51,874 nucleotides of DNA, taken from contig NZ_SMKO01000049.1 in NCBI RefSeq assembly GCF_004348685.1, positions 1-51,874 on the forward strand, in the 5' to 3' direction. Each line of letters opens with the position of its first letter. Position 1 is the first letter of the stretch. The position numbers and the translations under genes were made by a program. Positions 16,630-24,876 of the stretch are shown in pieces. The notes under the pieces were generated by a model. That model made no database searches. It had not been told where the DNA came from and worked only from the letters and a program-made list of their open reading frames with translations. Origin of the DNA: Nonomuraea deserti (GTDB lineage: Bacteria; Actinomycetota; Actinomycetes; Streptosporangiales; Streptosporangiaceae).

Positions 16630-18342
16630 TCAGCCGGTGAAGCCGACCATCGACCAGTCGTAGGACTTGTAGCCCTCAGCGCCGAGGTTGGCGACGGTCT
16701 TCTTGGCAGCCTGGATGTCCGGACGCTGGTACAGCGGGATCGTGTGCACCATGTCCCAGATGAGCTTGTCGGCGGCGTTGGCCAGCTCGATGGCCTTCGC
16801 CGGGTCCGTCTCGCTCACCGCTGCCTCGATGGCCTCGTCGACGGCCGGGTCGCTGGCCTTCGGGAAGTTGCTCTCGGAGCCGGTCTTGTAGATCTGCGCC
16901 AGGCTCCCGATCGGGAGCGGCGTGCCGATCCAGGAGAACGGCACCAGGTCGAAGTCGCCCTTGATGATGAAATCGGTGAAGAACTTGTCATCGGGAACCG
17001 GGCGGATGGTCAGACCGATGCCGGCTTCCTTGAGCATGGCCTGGGTGAGCTCGCCCTCCGTCTTCGCGTAGGGCACGCCCGCGGGGACGACGAAGCTGAG
17101 CGACAGCTCCTTGCCGTCCTTCTTGCGCAGCTGGCCCTCCGCCTCCTGCTTCCAGCCGGCCGCGTCGAGCAGCTGCTTGGCCTTCTCCACGTTGTACTTG
17201 CCGAGGTCGCCGGAGTTGTCGACGTAGCCCTTGTGGTTGTTCATGAAGACGTGGTTGCCGAGCGTCTGCAGCGGCCAGTCCATGTCCTTCAGGTCGGACT
17301 GCGTGATCACGTCACGGTTGATCGCGTACGCGACCGCGTGCCGGACGTTCTTGTCCTTCAGGAACTCGCTCTGGTTGTTGACCGTGATGTGCCGCCAGTT
17401 GGGGCTGAGCGCCTTGCGGATGTCGACGTTCTGGACTTCCTTGGCGCGCTTCAGGTCCGCGGGGCTGCCCGGCGGGATCTCCACCATGTCGAGCTCGCCG
17501 TTGGCGAAGGCGTTGACCTGCGCCGCGGGTGTCTCGATCGTCCGGAAGATGACCTTGTCGAGCTTGGCCTTCTTGCCCCACCACTTGTCGTCACGCACGA
17601 CGGTGAGCGTCTTGGTGCCCTCGTCGATCTTCTCGACCTTGAAGGGACCCGCGGTGACCGGGATCTTCTGCAGGTAGTCGTTGTCGTACGCGTCAGGCGT
17701 CTTCATGTGCTTGGCCGGCATGAGGTGCGGCGACCGGGAGAACAGGCCCTGCCACTCGGGGTACGGCTTGGAGAAGGTGACGATCGCGACCTTGTCGCTG
17801 TCGCCCTTCTTCACCGACTCGATCCGGTCCCAGCCGTCCGTGGACGCCGGCTTGAACTTCTCGTTCTCGCCGTTGTTGGCCTTCCACGCCGCCTCGAGGT
17901 CCTTCCACGTCATCGGCGTGCCGTCGGACCAGGTGGCCTTCTCGTTGAGCGTGTAGGTGACGACCTGCTTGCCCGACGACATGTCGTTCTTCACGTCGGT
18001 CAGGTAGTCGGGGTTGGCCGTGAAGTTGGCCTCCTCGTCGGAGACCATCAGCATCGGCATGATCGTGTCGAGCATCTCCGCGGTGTCGGCCTGGTTGCCG
18101 TCCACGTGGTTGCCGTTCCACTGGCTCGGCCACTGGCCGACCGGGAGGGTCAGCGTGCCGCCGTCCTTGACCTGCTCGTACGGGACGGGGTTGATGCTGA
18201 TGGCCGGAGTCTCCGACATCTGCTGCTGGGCCTGCTTCGACTGCTCGGCGTTCGGTTGCTTGGTCTCGCCGCCGCCGCCACAAGCCGCGACGGCCATGGC
18301 CAGGACCGTCAGCCCAGCGGCTGCACGGTAACGAACCTTCAC
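16630..18342 (-). CDS. Oligopeptide ABC transporter substrate-binding lipoprotein (SBP family 5)
   Basis: 570 residues from GTG 18342 with AGGAGGAA upstream. The lipoprotein signal ends in LAMAVAAC with Cys21. The mature protein shows the family 5 (OppA/DppA) pattern, for example QWPSQWNGNHVDGN near the N-terminus, YTLNEKATWSDGTPMTWKDL, and the C-terminal SWIGTPLPIGSLAQIYKTGS. It binds peptides or similar small solutes outside the membrane and delivers them to the permeases encoded upstream. The GTG lies inside the end of the ATPase gene (GTGA overlap). That makes it the last and translationally coupled gene of the operon; the binding protein is more often first. Confidence 0.94.
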   Translation of the reverse strand: MKVRYRAAAGLTVLAMAVAACGGGGETKQPNAEQSKQAQQQMSETPAISINPVPYEQVKDGGTLTLPVGQWPSQWNGNHVDGNQADTAEMLDTIMPMLMVSDEEANFTANPDYLTDVKNDMSSGKQVVTYTLNEKATWSDGTPMTWKDLEAAWKANNGENEKFKPASTDGWDRIESVKKGDSDKVAIVTFSKPYPEWQGLFSRSPHLMPAKHMKTPDAYDNDYLQKIPVTAGPFKVEKIDEGTKTLTVVRDDKWWGKKAKLDKVIFRTIETPAAQVNAFANGELDMVEIPPGSPADLKRAKEVQNVDIRKALSPNWRHITVNNQSEFLKDKNVRHAVAYAINRDVITQSDLKDMDWPLQTLGNHVFMNNHKGYVDNSGDLGKYNVEKAKQLLDAAGWKQEAEGQLRKKDGKELSLSFVVPAGVPYAKTEGELTQAMLKEAGIGLTIRPVPDDKFFTDFIIKGDFDLVPFSWIGTPLPIGSLAQIYKTGSESNFPKASDPAVDEAIEAAVSETDPAKAIELANAADKLIWDMVHTIPLYQRPDIQAAKKTVANLGAEGYKSYDWSMVGFTG

Positions 18343-20408
18343 TCTTCCTCCTGATTGTCCGAGGCCGTGATGACCTCGACTTCCTCCGCGTAGTGACAGG
18401 CGGCGCCGTGATCCACGGCGTTCGCCAGCCGGGCAACCGAGGGCTCCTCGTCCACACATCGCCGCCGCTCCGCCTCGCTGAGCACGGCGAACTTGGGGCA
18501 GCGGGTGCGGAACCTGCATCCAGACGGCGGGTCGGCCGGGCTGGGCAGGTCGCCTTCGAGCAGGATCCGCTTGCGGGTGCGTTCCAGCTCGGGGTCGGGC
18601 AGCGGGATCGCCGACAGCAGAGCCTGCGTGTACGGGTGCGCGGGACGGTCGTAGACGTCCTCGACCGTGCCGATCTCGGCGATCCTGCCCAGGTACATGA
18701 CGGCCACGCGGTCGGCCAGATGCCTGACCACCGCCAGATCGTGCGCCACGAACAGGTAGGACAGGCCGAGCCTGCTCTTGAGCTCGTCCAGCAGGTTGAT
18801 CACGCCCGCCTGGATGGACACGTCGAGCGCGGAGACCGGCTCGTCGAGCACCAGCAGCTTCGGCTCCAGCGCGAGCGCGCGGGCGATGCCGATGCGCTGC
18901 CGCTGGCCGCCGGAGAACTGCTGGGGATAACGCTCGGCGTGCTCGGCGGCGAGCCCGACGAGCTCCAGCAGCTCCTCGACCTTGGGGCGCACGTCCTTCT
19001 CGCCGTGCGCCCGCAGCGGCTCGGCGATGATGTCGCCGACCGGCATGCGCGGGTCGAGCGCGGCCATCGGGTCCTGGAAGACGATCTGCAGGTCGCCGCG
19101 GAGGCTCTTACGGCCCGCCTTGTCGAGTTTGGCGCTGTCCTTGCCGAGCACCACGACGCGCCCGCCCTCCGGCGGCTGCAGCTGCATGATCTGCTGCAGC
19201 GTGGTGGTCTTCCCGCAGCCGGACTCGCCGACCAGGGCCAGCGTCTCGCCCTGCGCGATGTCGAAGCTGATGCCGTCGACGGCGTAGACGGTGCCGACGC
19301 GGCGCTTGACGATCGCGCCCTTCAGCAGCGGATAGTGCTTGATCATGTCGTCGAGCTCGAGCACCGTGGGGCGCTCGGCGCGCGGCACCCTGACCACCTC
19401 GTTGGGCGGGATGACCGGCACCGGGAACACGTCGGCCCCGGTCAGGCCCTTGTGCTCGATCTCGTGCGAACGGATGCAGGCCACGTGGCGCCCGCTGCCG
19501 AAGGGGGTCAGCGGCGGCTCCTCGTCGTCGCACATGTCCACCTTCATCGGGCAGCGCGGCGCGAAGGGGCAGCCGGGCGGCAGCGACGCGGGCGAGGGCG
19601 GGTTGCCGTCGATGGGCACGAGCGGGCCCTCCTCGCCGTCGATCCTGGGGATCGAGGCGAGCAGGCCCATCGTGTACGGCATCCGCGGCCGGTAGTAGAT
19701 GTCGTCCACGGGGCCCTGCTCGACCGGGCGGCCCGCGTACATGACGACCACCCGGTCGGCCATGCCCGCGATGACGCCCAGGTCGTGCGTGATCATCACG
19801 ATGCCGGCGCCGGTTTCCTGCTGGGCGGTCTTGAGCACCTCCAGCACCTGGGCCTGGATGGTCACGTCGAGCGCCGTGGTGGGCTCGTCGCAGATGAGCA
19901 GGTCGGGGTCGTTGGCGATGGCCATGGCGATCATCGCGCGCTGCCGCATGCCGCCGGAGAACTCGTGCGGGAACGCCTTGGCCCGCAGGCCCGGATTGGG
20001 GATGCCGACCAGGTCGAGCAGTTCGACGGCGCGCTTGGCGGCTTTGTCCTTGCCGACGTTCTGGTGGACGCGGACGGCCTCGGCGATCTGGTCGCCGATG
20101 GTGTAGACGGGCGTGAACGCCGACAGCGGATCCTGGAAGATCATGCTGATCGTCTTGCCGCGTACCTTGATCTGCTCGTCCTCCTTCATGCCGAGCAGTT
20201 CCTGGCCGTGCAGCTTGACCGAACCGCTGACCACGGCGTTCGTCGGCAGCAGGCCCATGACGGCGAGGGAGGTGACGGACTTGCCCGAGCCGGACTCGCC
20301 GACGATGCCGAGCACCTCGCCGCGCTCGACCTCGTAGCTGACGCCGCGCACGGCCTCGATGCCGCCGGGGAAGGTGACGGTGAGGTCCCTGACCTCCAAG
20401 ATGCTCAC
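18339..20408 (-). CDS. Fused double ATPase of an oligopeptide ABC importer (DppD-DppF type)
   Basis: 689 residues with two complete nucleotide-binding domains. Domain 1 has Walker A GESGSGKSV at about 37, signature FSGGMRQRAMIAMA and Walker B LLICDEPTTALDV. Domain 2 has Walker A GESGCGKTT at about 394, signature FSGGQRQRIGIARA and Walker B LLVLDEPVSALDV. Each half ends with the oligopeptide-type C-terminal Cys motif (GCPFAPRCPMKVDMC and GCRFRTRCPKF), which in relatives can hold an iron-sulfur cluster. One polypeptide replaces the usual two subunits. GTG 20408 overlaps the upstream permease stop as GTGA. Confidence 0.95.
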   Translation of the reverse strand: MSILEVRDLTVTFPGGIEAVRGVSYEVERGEVLGIVGESGSGKSVTSLAVMGLLPTNAVVSGSVKLHGQELLGMKEDEQIKVRGKTISMIFQDPLSAFTPVYTIGDQIAEAVRVHQNVGKDKAAKRAVELLDLVGIPNPGLRAKAFPHEFSGGMRQRAMIAMAIANDPDLLICDEPTTALDVTIQAQVLEVLKTAQQETGAGIVMITHDLGVIAGMADRVVVMYAGRPVEQGPVDDIYYRPRMPYTMGLLASIPRIDGEEGPLVPIDGNPPSPASLPPGCPFAPRCPMKVDMCDDEEPPLTPFGSGRHVACIRSHEIEHKGLTGADVFPVPVIPPNEVVRVPRAERPTVLELDDMIKHYPLLKGAIVKRRVGTVYAVDGISFDIAQGETLALVGESGCGKTTTLQQIMQLQPPEGGRVVVLGKDSAKLDKAGRKSLRGDLQIVFQDPMAALDPRMPVGDIIAEPLRAHGEKDVRPKVEELLELVGLAAEHAERYPQQFSGGQRQRIGIARALALEPKLLVLDEPVSALDVSIQAGVINLLDELKSRLGLSYLFVAHDLAVVRHLADRVAVMYLGRIAEIGTVEDVYDRPAHPYTQALLSAIPLPDPELERTRKRILLEGDLPSPADPPSGCRFRTRCPKFAVLSEAERRRCVDEEPSVARLANAVDHGAACHYAEEVEVITASDNQEEE

Positions 20409-21247
20409 GAGTTGCTCCCCGGGTCGAGTGCGTCACGCAGGCCGTCGCCGATCAGGTTCACGCTGAGCACGAGCAGCACCAGCAGGCCCGCGGGGAAGGC
20501 GAACAACCAGGGGTAGCCGGTGGCGTTGCGCGAACCCTCCGCGATCAGCGTGCCGAGCGAGACGTCCGGCGGCTGGATGCCGAAGCCGAAGAAGGACAGC
20601 GCCGCCTCGCCGATGACCGCGCCGGAGACGTTGAGCGTCGCGTCGATGATCAGCAAGGAGGACAGGTTGGGCACGATGTGCCGGAAGATGATCTTCCAGC
20701 GGGGGATGCCCATGTAGACGGCGGCCAGCACATATTCGCGCTCGCGGAGCGAGAGCGTCATGCTGCGCACCACCCTGGAGGTGATCATCCAGGAGAACGC
20801 GGCGAGCAGCACCACGAACCAGAGCCAGGAGGCGCCCTCCCGCAACCGCGGCGAGATGATGGCGATGATCAGGAAGCTCGGCAGGACCAGCAGCAGGTCC
20901 ACACCCCACATGAGCACCTTGTCCACCCAGCCGCCGAAATAGCCGGCGAACGCGCCCACGATCGCGGCCAGGCCGGTGGAGATGATCGCCACGAGGAAGC
21001 CGATGATGATCGACTTCTGCATGCCGCGGAGCGTGACCGCGTACATGTCCTGGCCGATCGTGGTGGTGCCCCACCAGTGGTCGCCGCCGGGAGGCGACAG
21101 GAAGGCCAGGAAGTCCTTGTCGGTCCAGTCGTACGGGCCGACGAACGGGCCGAGGTAGGCCAGTGCGACCAGCACGACCAGGGCGATGGTGCCATAGCGG
21201 GCCTGCTTGTTGCGGAACAGGCGCCGCAGGACGACTTTCGAACGCAT
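20405..21247 (-). CDS. Oligopeptide ABC transporter permease, DppC-like
   Basis: 280 residues with an N-terminal OppC-type segment and about six helices. The EAA loop around LAAVYMGIPRWKIIFRHIVPN contacts the ATPase. FGFGIQPPDVSLGTLIAEG near the C-terminus is the usual DppC/OppC signature. It follows the other permease with one base between stop and start. Confidence 0.95.
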   Translation of the reverse strand: MRSKVVLRRLFRNKQARYGTIALVVLVALAYLGPFVGPYDWTDKDFLAFLSPPGGDHWWGTTTIGQDMYAVTLRGMQKSIIIGFLVAIISTGLAAIVGAFAGYFGGWVDKVLMWGVDLLLVLPSFLIIAIISPRLREGASWLWFVVLLAAFSWMITSRVVRSMTLSLREREYVLAAVYMGIPRWKIIFRHIVPNLSSLLIIDATLNVSGAVIGEAALSFFGFGIQPPDVSLGTLIAEGSRNATGYPWLFAFPAGLLVLLVLSVNLIGDGLRDALDPGSNS

Positions 21248-21248
21248 G

Positions 21249-22226
21249 TCAGCTCACCCGCACCCGAGGATCGAGGGCCGCCACCAGCAGGTCCGACAGG
21301 AAGGCGGCGAACAGCACGCAGACGGCGGTGAAGAAGGTCACCGCGGCGACGGAGTTGACGTCGTTCTGGTTGATCGAGTCGACCAGCCAGGCGCCCATGC
21401 CGTGCCAGGCGAAGATCTTCTCGGTGAAGGTGGCACCCGTGAACATCGTCCCGAACGCGAAGGCGAAATAGGTGGCGGCGGGGATCAGCGCGGTGCGCAG
21501 CGCGTGTTTGGTGAGCGCCGTCCTGCGTCTCAGGCCCTTGGCCATGGCGGTGCGGACGAAGTCCTGGTTGAGCACGTCGAGCATCATGTTGCGCTGGATG
21601 CGGCTGTAGAAGGCGATCAGGCCGAGGCTGAGCGAGATCGTCGGCAGGATCAGATGGTTCAGCCGGTTGAGGAACTGGTCGAAGCCCGACAGCCGGGGGT
21701 TGTACTCGCCGGTGTACTCGATGAGCGAGAACCCCAGCCCTCTGTTCAGGTTGTACGTGGCGATCGCGAGGAGGGTGGCCAGCACGAACACCGGAACCGC
21801 CATGATCACGAAGGAGCTCACCCCGATGAACCGGTCGGTGAGCTTGTACTGCTTCACCGCGGAGATCGCGCCCAGCGCCACACCGACGGCGAAGCCGACC
21901 AGCGTGCCGATGAGCAGCAGCCGGAGGCTCACCATGATCCGCCGGCCCATCTCGTTGTTGACCGAGCCGCCGTTCCAGGTGCGGCCGAAGTCTCCGGTGA
22001 TGACACCCTTCGCCCAGGTGCCGTAACGGACGAGCACCGGGGTCTTGTCGTTCAGGTTGTACTCATCGAGCGTCGCGTCGATGACCGCCTCTGCGACCGG
22101 TGGCTGGCGCCCTTCGTAGGCCCCTCGCGGGTTCATGGTGGTGGCCGCGAGCATGTACGCCAGACTGGCCGCGATGGCGACCAAGATCACATTTATTGCC
22201 AACCTGCGAAGCAGGTACCTGCCCAT
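21249..22226 (-). CDS. Oligopeptide ABC transporter permease, DppB-like
   Basis: 325 residues from ATG 22226. MGRYLLRRLAINVILVAIAA is the classic OppB/DppB N-terminus, the EAA loop includes FVRTAMAKGLRRRTALTKHA, and there are about six helices. It contains a longer periplasmic loop than short DppB proteins. First gene of a four-gene operon (permease, permease, fused ATPase, lipoprotein). Upstream is a roughly 420-nt region that should contain the promoter. Confidence 0.94.
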   Translation of the reverse strand: MGRYLLRRLAINVILVAIAASLAYMLAATTMNPRGAYEGRQPPVAEAVIDATLDEYNLNDKTPVLVRYGTWAKGVITGDFGRTWNGGSVNNEMGRRIMVSLRLLLIGTLVGFAVGVALGAISAVKQYKLTDRFIGVSSFVIMAVPVFVLATLLAIATYNLNRGLGFSLIEYTGEYNPRLSGFDQFLNRLNHLILPTISLSLGLIAFYSRIQRNMMLDVLNQDFVRTAMAKGLRRRTALTKHALRTALIPAATYFAFAFGTMFTGATFTEKIFAWHGMGAWLVDSINQNDVNSVAAVTFFTAVCVLFAAFLSDLLVAALDPRVRVS

Positions 22227-22645
22227 TACTCTCCGTTCGCGCTGACCGTGGGCGCGGACTTTCCGACTGGAGAGAGGCGCCCTCGCAACGTAAACCCATC
22301 TCGCTTGGTGAAATCCACTTGACGCCGAGATGGCGATCAGAGCGCAGAATATATGTAAAAATATAACGGGCAGAAACCGTTGGACGTAACGGTCAGGTCA
22401 CTCGCATTAGCTCGGCGGTGCCTGTCGCGCACCTCCGGATCCCCGGCTTCACCTGGGACGACGCCTCCTTTCCAGATCCGCCTGACGGCGTCGTCCCTGG
22501 GAGTAATGTCACAGAATCCGGACAAAATTTGACGATCGCGCAAGGTGATCCACATCATCTTTGCGATTGTGGTGTGTACGGCGTCAAGTGCGCCCGGCAA
22601 GCGCGGCATCGCCGTGCACACCGGCACTTTGGGCGGTCGTCCCCG
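22227..22645. other. 419-bp intergenic region upstream of the peptide ABC operon
   Basis: No convincing gene is seen. It contains an AT-rich patch at about 22348-22366, rare in this window, and a partial inverted repeat at 22535-22567 with outer arms ATCGC/GCGAT. Together with the adjacent permease start, the AT-rich patch may mark a minus-strand promoter (TATATT-like), but no good -35 is visible. Confidence 0.4.
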
Positions 22646-23395
22646 CTACGGGATCCACTTGCCGCCCGCGACGTCGATCGTCAGCCCGGTGATCCACGAG
22701 GAGGCGCCGGAGGCCAGGAAAGCCGTCACGTTCGCGACGTCGAGCGGCGTGCCGAGCCGCCCCAGCGGATGCTCGGCCAGCATGCGGTCCTGGAACTCCT
22801 GCGGCATGCGCTCCTCCATCCGCTCCGTCATGATCGTCGAAGGGGCGACGGCGTTGACCCGGATGCCGGCCGGGCCGAGTTCGTGCGCCAGTTGCCTGGT
22901 CAGCGCGATGACTCCGGCCTTCGCCGCCGTGTAGGCCACGGAAGCGGGCGTGGGGGTGCGCGCCGCAAGGGACGCCATCGTGATGATCGAGCCGCTCCCC
23001 TGCCGTCGCATGCCGGGCAGGAAGCTCCTGACGACCAGGAACGTCGAGGTGAGGTTGGCGTGCACGGTGGCGTGCCAGTCGTCCTCACTCATCTGGTCGA
23101 TGGGCCGCGGCCTGCCGGTGCCGCCGCCGGCGAAGACCGCCAGCACGTCGACGGGGCCCAGGCGGCGCTCGACCTCCTCGCGCATCGACTCGACGGCCGC
23201 GGGGTCGGTGGTGTCCGCGGCCACGCCGGTCGCCGTCCCGCCGATGGACCGCACGGCGTTCTCGATGGCGACGGGATCGCGCCCGTTCACCACGACCCGC
23301 ATGCCCTGCCCGGCCAGCACACGCGCGGTCTCGCTCCCTATACCTCCAGAACCGCCGGTGACCAGCGCCACCTTTCCTTCAAGATCCGGATACAT
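22646..23395 (-). CDS. SDR-family NAD(P)-dependent oxidoreductase
   Basis: 249 residues. The cofactor motif TGGSGGIG is at 13-20, and the catalytic set S142, Y155 and K159 (SVAYTAAKAG) is complete, so this is a classical FabG-like SDR. A C-terminal AFLASGASSWITGLTIDVAGG is usual. ATG 23395 has GGAGGGAG somewhat far upstream. It lies 130 nt after the acid-sugar kinase gene on the same strand and probably belongs to the same catabolic unit, oxidising a hydroxy-acid or sugar intermediate. The substrate is inference. Confidence 0.88.
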   Translation of the reverse strand: MYPDLEGKVALVTGGSGGIGSETARVLAGQGMRVVVNGRDPVAIENAVRSIGGTATGVAADTTDPAAVESMREEVERRLGPVDVLAVFAGGGTGRPRPIDQMSEDDWHATVHANLTSTFLVVRSFLPGMRRQGSGSIITMASLAARTPTPASVAYTAAKAGVIALTRQLAHELGPAGIRVNAVAPSTIMTERMEERMPQEFQDRMLAEHPLGRLGTPLDVANVTAFLASGASSWITGLTIDVAGGKWIP

Positions 23396-23525
23396 GGTGA
23401 TCGTGCTCCCTCCGTCATCGGCGTTTCCCGCCGGCACCTCACCTTGCCCGGTGCGGGTGGCCGGCGGCGTCGGACACACGGGGGTTTCCCGACTGCGTCC
23501 CTCGGAGTGCGCGCCGCCGCACGCG

Positions 23526-24869
23526 CTACTCCCCCCGTCGTACCCGCCCGGCGGCGGCGCGGAGGAAGAAGTCGTCGCCGCCCACCTGGCCGCCCTTCAG
23601 CGCCACCTCGATCCCGTCGAACGCCGGCTCGTCCGCGGCCAGCACGCACACCGGCCCGCCGGCGGCCAAGCTGCCCGCCACGTCCAGCGACCGGGCGCCC
23701 AGCGCCGCGACGACCTGCCCCGAGGTGTCGCCGCCCGCGATCACCAGCCGCCGCACCAGCCCTGCACGCACCATGGTCGCGGCGATCCGGCCGAGCGACT
23801 TCCCGATCCCGTCCGGGTCCCTGGCCGGGCCACGTGTCGACTCGACGATGGTGTGGCGACCGTCGCGCAGGCTGGCCTCCACCTGCTCGACGAGGCCGGC
23901 AGGGCCGGACAGGTCTCCGAGCACCCGCCACCCCGCGCGCTCCGCCGTGTCGATCTGGCGGGCGGTGATCGGCGACCGGCTCCCCGACAGGACGAGCACC
24001 GGCGCGACCGCTCCCAGCGCTCCCTGCCCCTCCCCGGCCATCGCGCCCCGGCCTTCGCGAACCTCCAGCCCGTCCGCCGCCCTCGCCCCCAGGCCGCCCC
24101 GAACCTCCAGCCCGCCCGCCGCCCTCGCGCCGGCAGGTCCCTTGCCGGCGGCCGGCGCTCCGGCGCTGGTGAGGGCTGAGGCGAGGGCGTAGCTGAGGCC
24201 GCCGGAGCCGACGCAGCACAGCGGGGTACGGGTGGCGGCGTCGGCGAGCAGCAGCCGGCCGAGCGCCATGACGTGTTCGTCCGTCATCGCGTCCGCCACG
24301 AAGGCCGCGTCCCCGGCCCTCGCCCGGTACGCCTCCTCCGACGGCGACGCGGGCAGCCACCCGATCCGTCCTGCGCCCTGCCCGGCCAGGCGCGCCCGCA
24401 GGTCTGCCTCCGTAGCGGGGGTGACCGGGTGGTCGCGTGCCGGCGGGTACCGGTCGAGCCGGTGGACCTCGTCGCCCGCGCGTACGAAATGGTTGGCGAA
24501 CCACGTGTAGCGGCCCAGTTCGGGCTGTGCGGCCAGCACCGGCACGGGACCCCGCGCCAGGCCTTCACGGTGCAGGGCCGCGACGACGGCCCCGATGCTC
24601 CCGTGCTCCGGGGACGAGTCGAAGGTCGAGCAGACCTTGTACTGGATGACCAGCGGCCGCAGCGCCGCCAGCGCCGTGAACGCGGGCAGCACCACGGAGG
24701 CGGGGTCGGCCGACGCCCGGGCCGTGGTGGCGATGCCGATGACGTCGTCCCGGTCGTGCAGGTACGCCGCGTCGGTGACCAGGGACCCGGTCAGCCCGAA
24801 CCGCCTGAACTGCCACAACGCGTCGGTCGCGCCCGTGAAGTCGTCGGCTGCGAAGGCGATGCGCGTCAC
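23526..24869 (-). CDS. Four-carbon acid-sugar kinase family protein (DUF1537)
   Basis: 447 residues from GTG 24869. The N-terminal motif ADDFTGATD at 8-16 and the C-terminal IAGGDTSGQVVAALGA and FDGIEVALKGGQVGGDDFF are hallmarks of the DUF1537 kinases. Known members phosphorylate threonate, erythronate, 2-oxo-tetronate or 3-oxo-isoapionate with ATP. Between the two domains (around residues 235-285) lies a Gly/Ala/Arg linker made partly of a 42-bp in-frame duplication. The start is 7 nt after the RuBisCO-like gene, so they are co-transcribed. In the D-apionate pathway a DUF1537 kinase makes the phosphate that a RuBisCO-like enzyme then decarboxylates or cleaves, and this pairing supports a similar sequence of steps here. 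Confidence 0.92.
   Translation of the reverse strand: MTRIAFAADDFTGATDALWQFRRFGLTGSLVTDAAYLHDRDDVIGIATTARASADPASVVLPAFTALAALRPLVIQYKVCSTFDSSPEHGSIGAVVAALHREGLARGPVPVLAAQPELGRYTWFANHFVRAGDEVHRLDRYPPARDHPVTPATEADLRARLAGQGAGRIGWLPASPSEEAYRARAGDAAFVADAMTDEHVMALGRLLLADAATRTPLCCVGSGGLSYALASALTSAGAPAAGKGPAGARAAGGLEVRGGLGARAADGLEVREGRGAMAGEGQGALGAVAPVLVLSGSRSPITARQIDTAERAGWRVLGDLSGPAGLVEQVEASLRDGRHTIVESTRGPARDPDGIGKSLGRIAATMVRAGLVRRLVIAGGDTSGQVVAALGARSLDVAGSLAAGGPVCVLAADEPAFDGIEVALKGGQVGGDDFFLRAAAGRVRRGE
24058..24128. repeat. In-frame 42-bp period duplication in the kinase linker
   Basis: A 29-bp unit at 24058-24086 recurs at 24100-24128 with one mismatch, giving two copies of an A-x-GLEVR peptide in the inter-domain linker. 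Forty-two bp is a multiple of three, so the frame is kept. Confidence 0.75.
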
Positions 24870-24876
24870 CGGTGCC

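Noticed and set aside
22211..22222. GCAGGTACCTGC palindrome
   Set aside because: It lies inside the first codons of the DppB-like gene, is short, and is expected by chance at this GC content.
22337..22627. Small minus-strand frame (96 codons) upstream of the peptide importer
   Set aside because: Mixed composition ending in an AT-rich patch, no Shine-Dalgarno and no recognisable pattern; more likely regulatory DNA.
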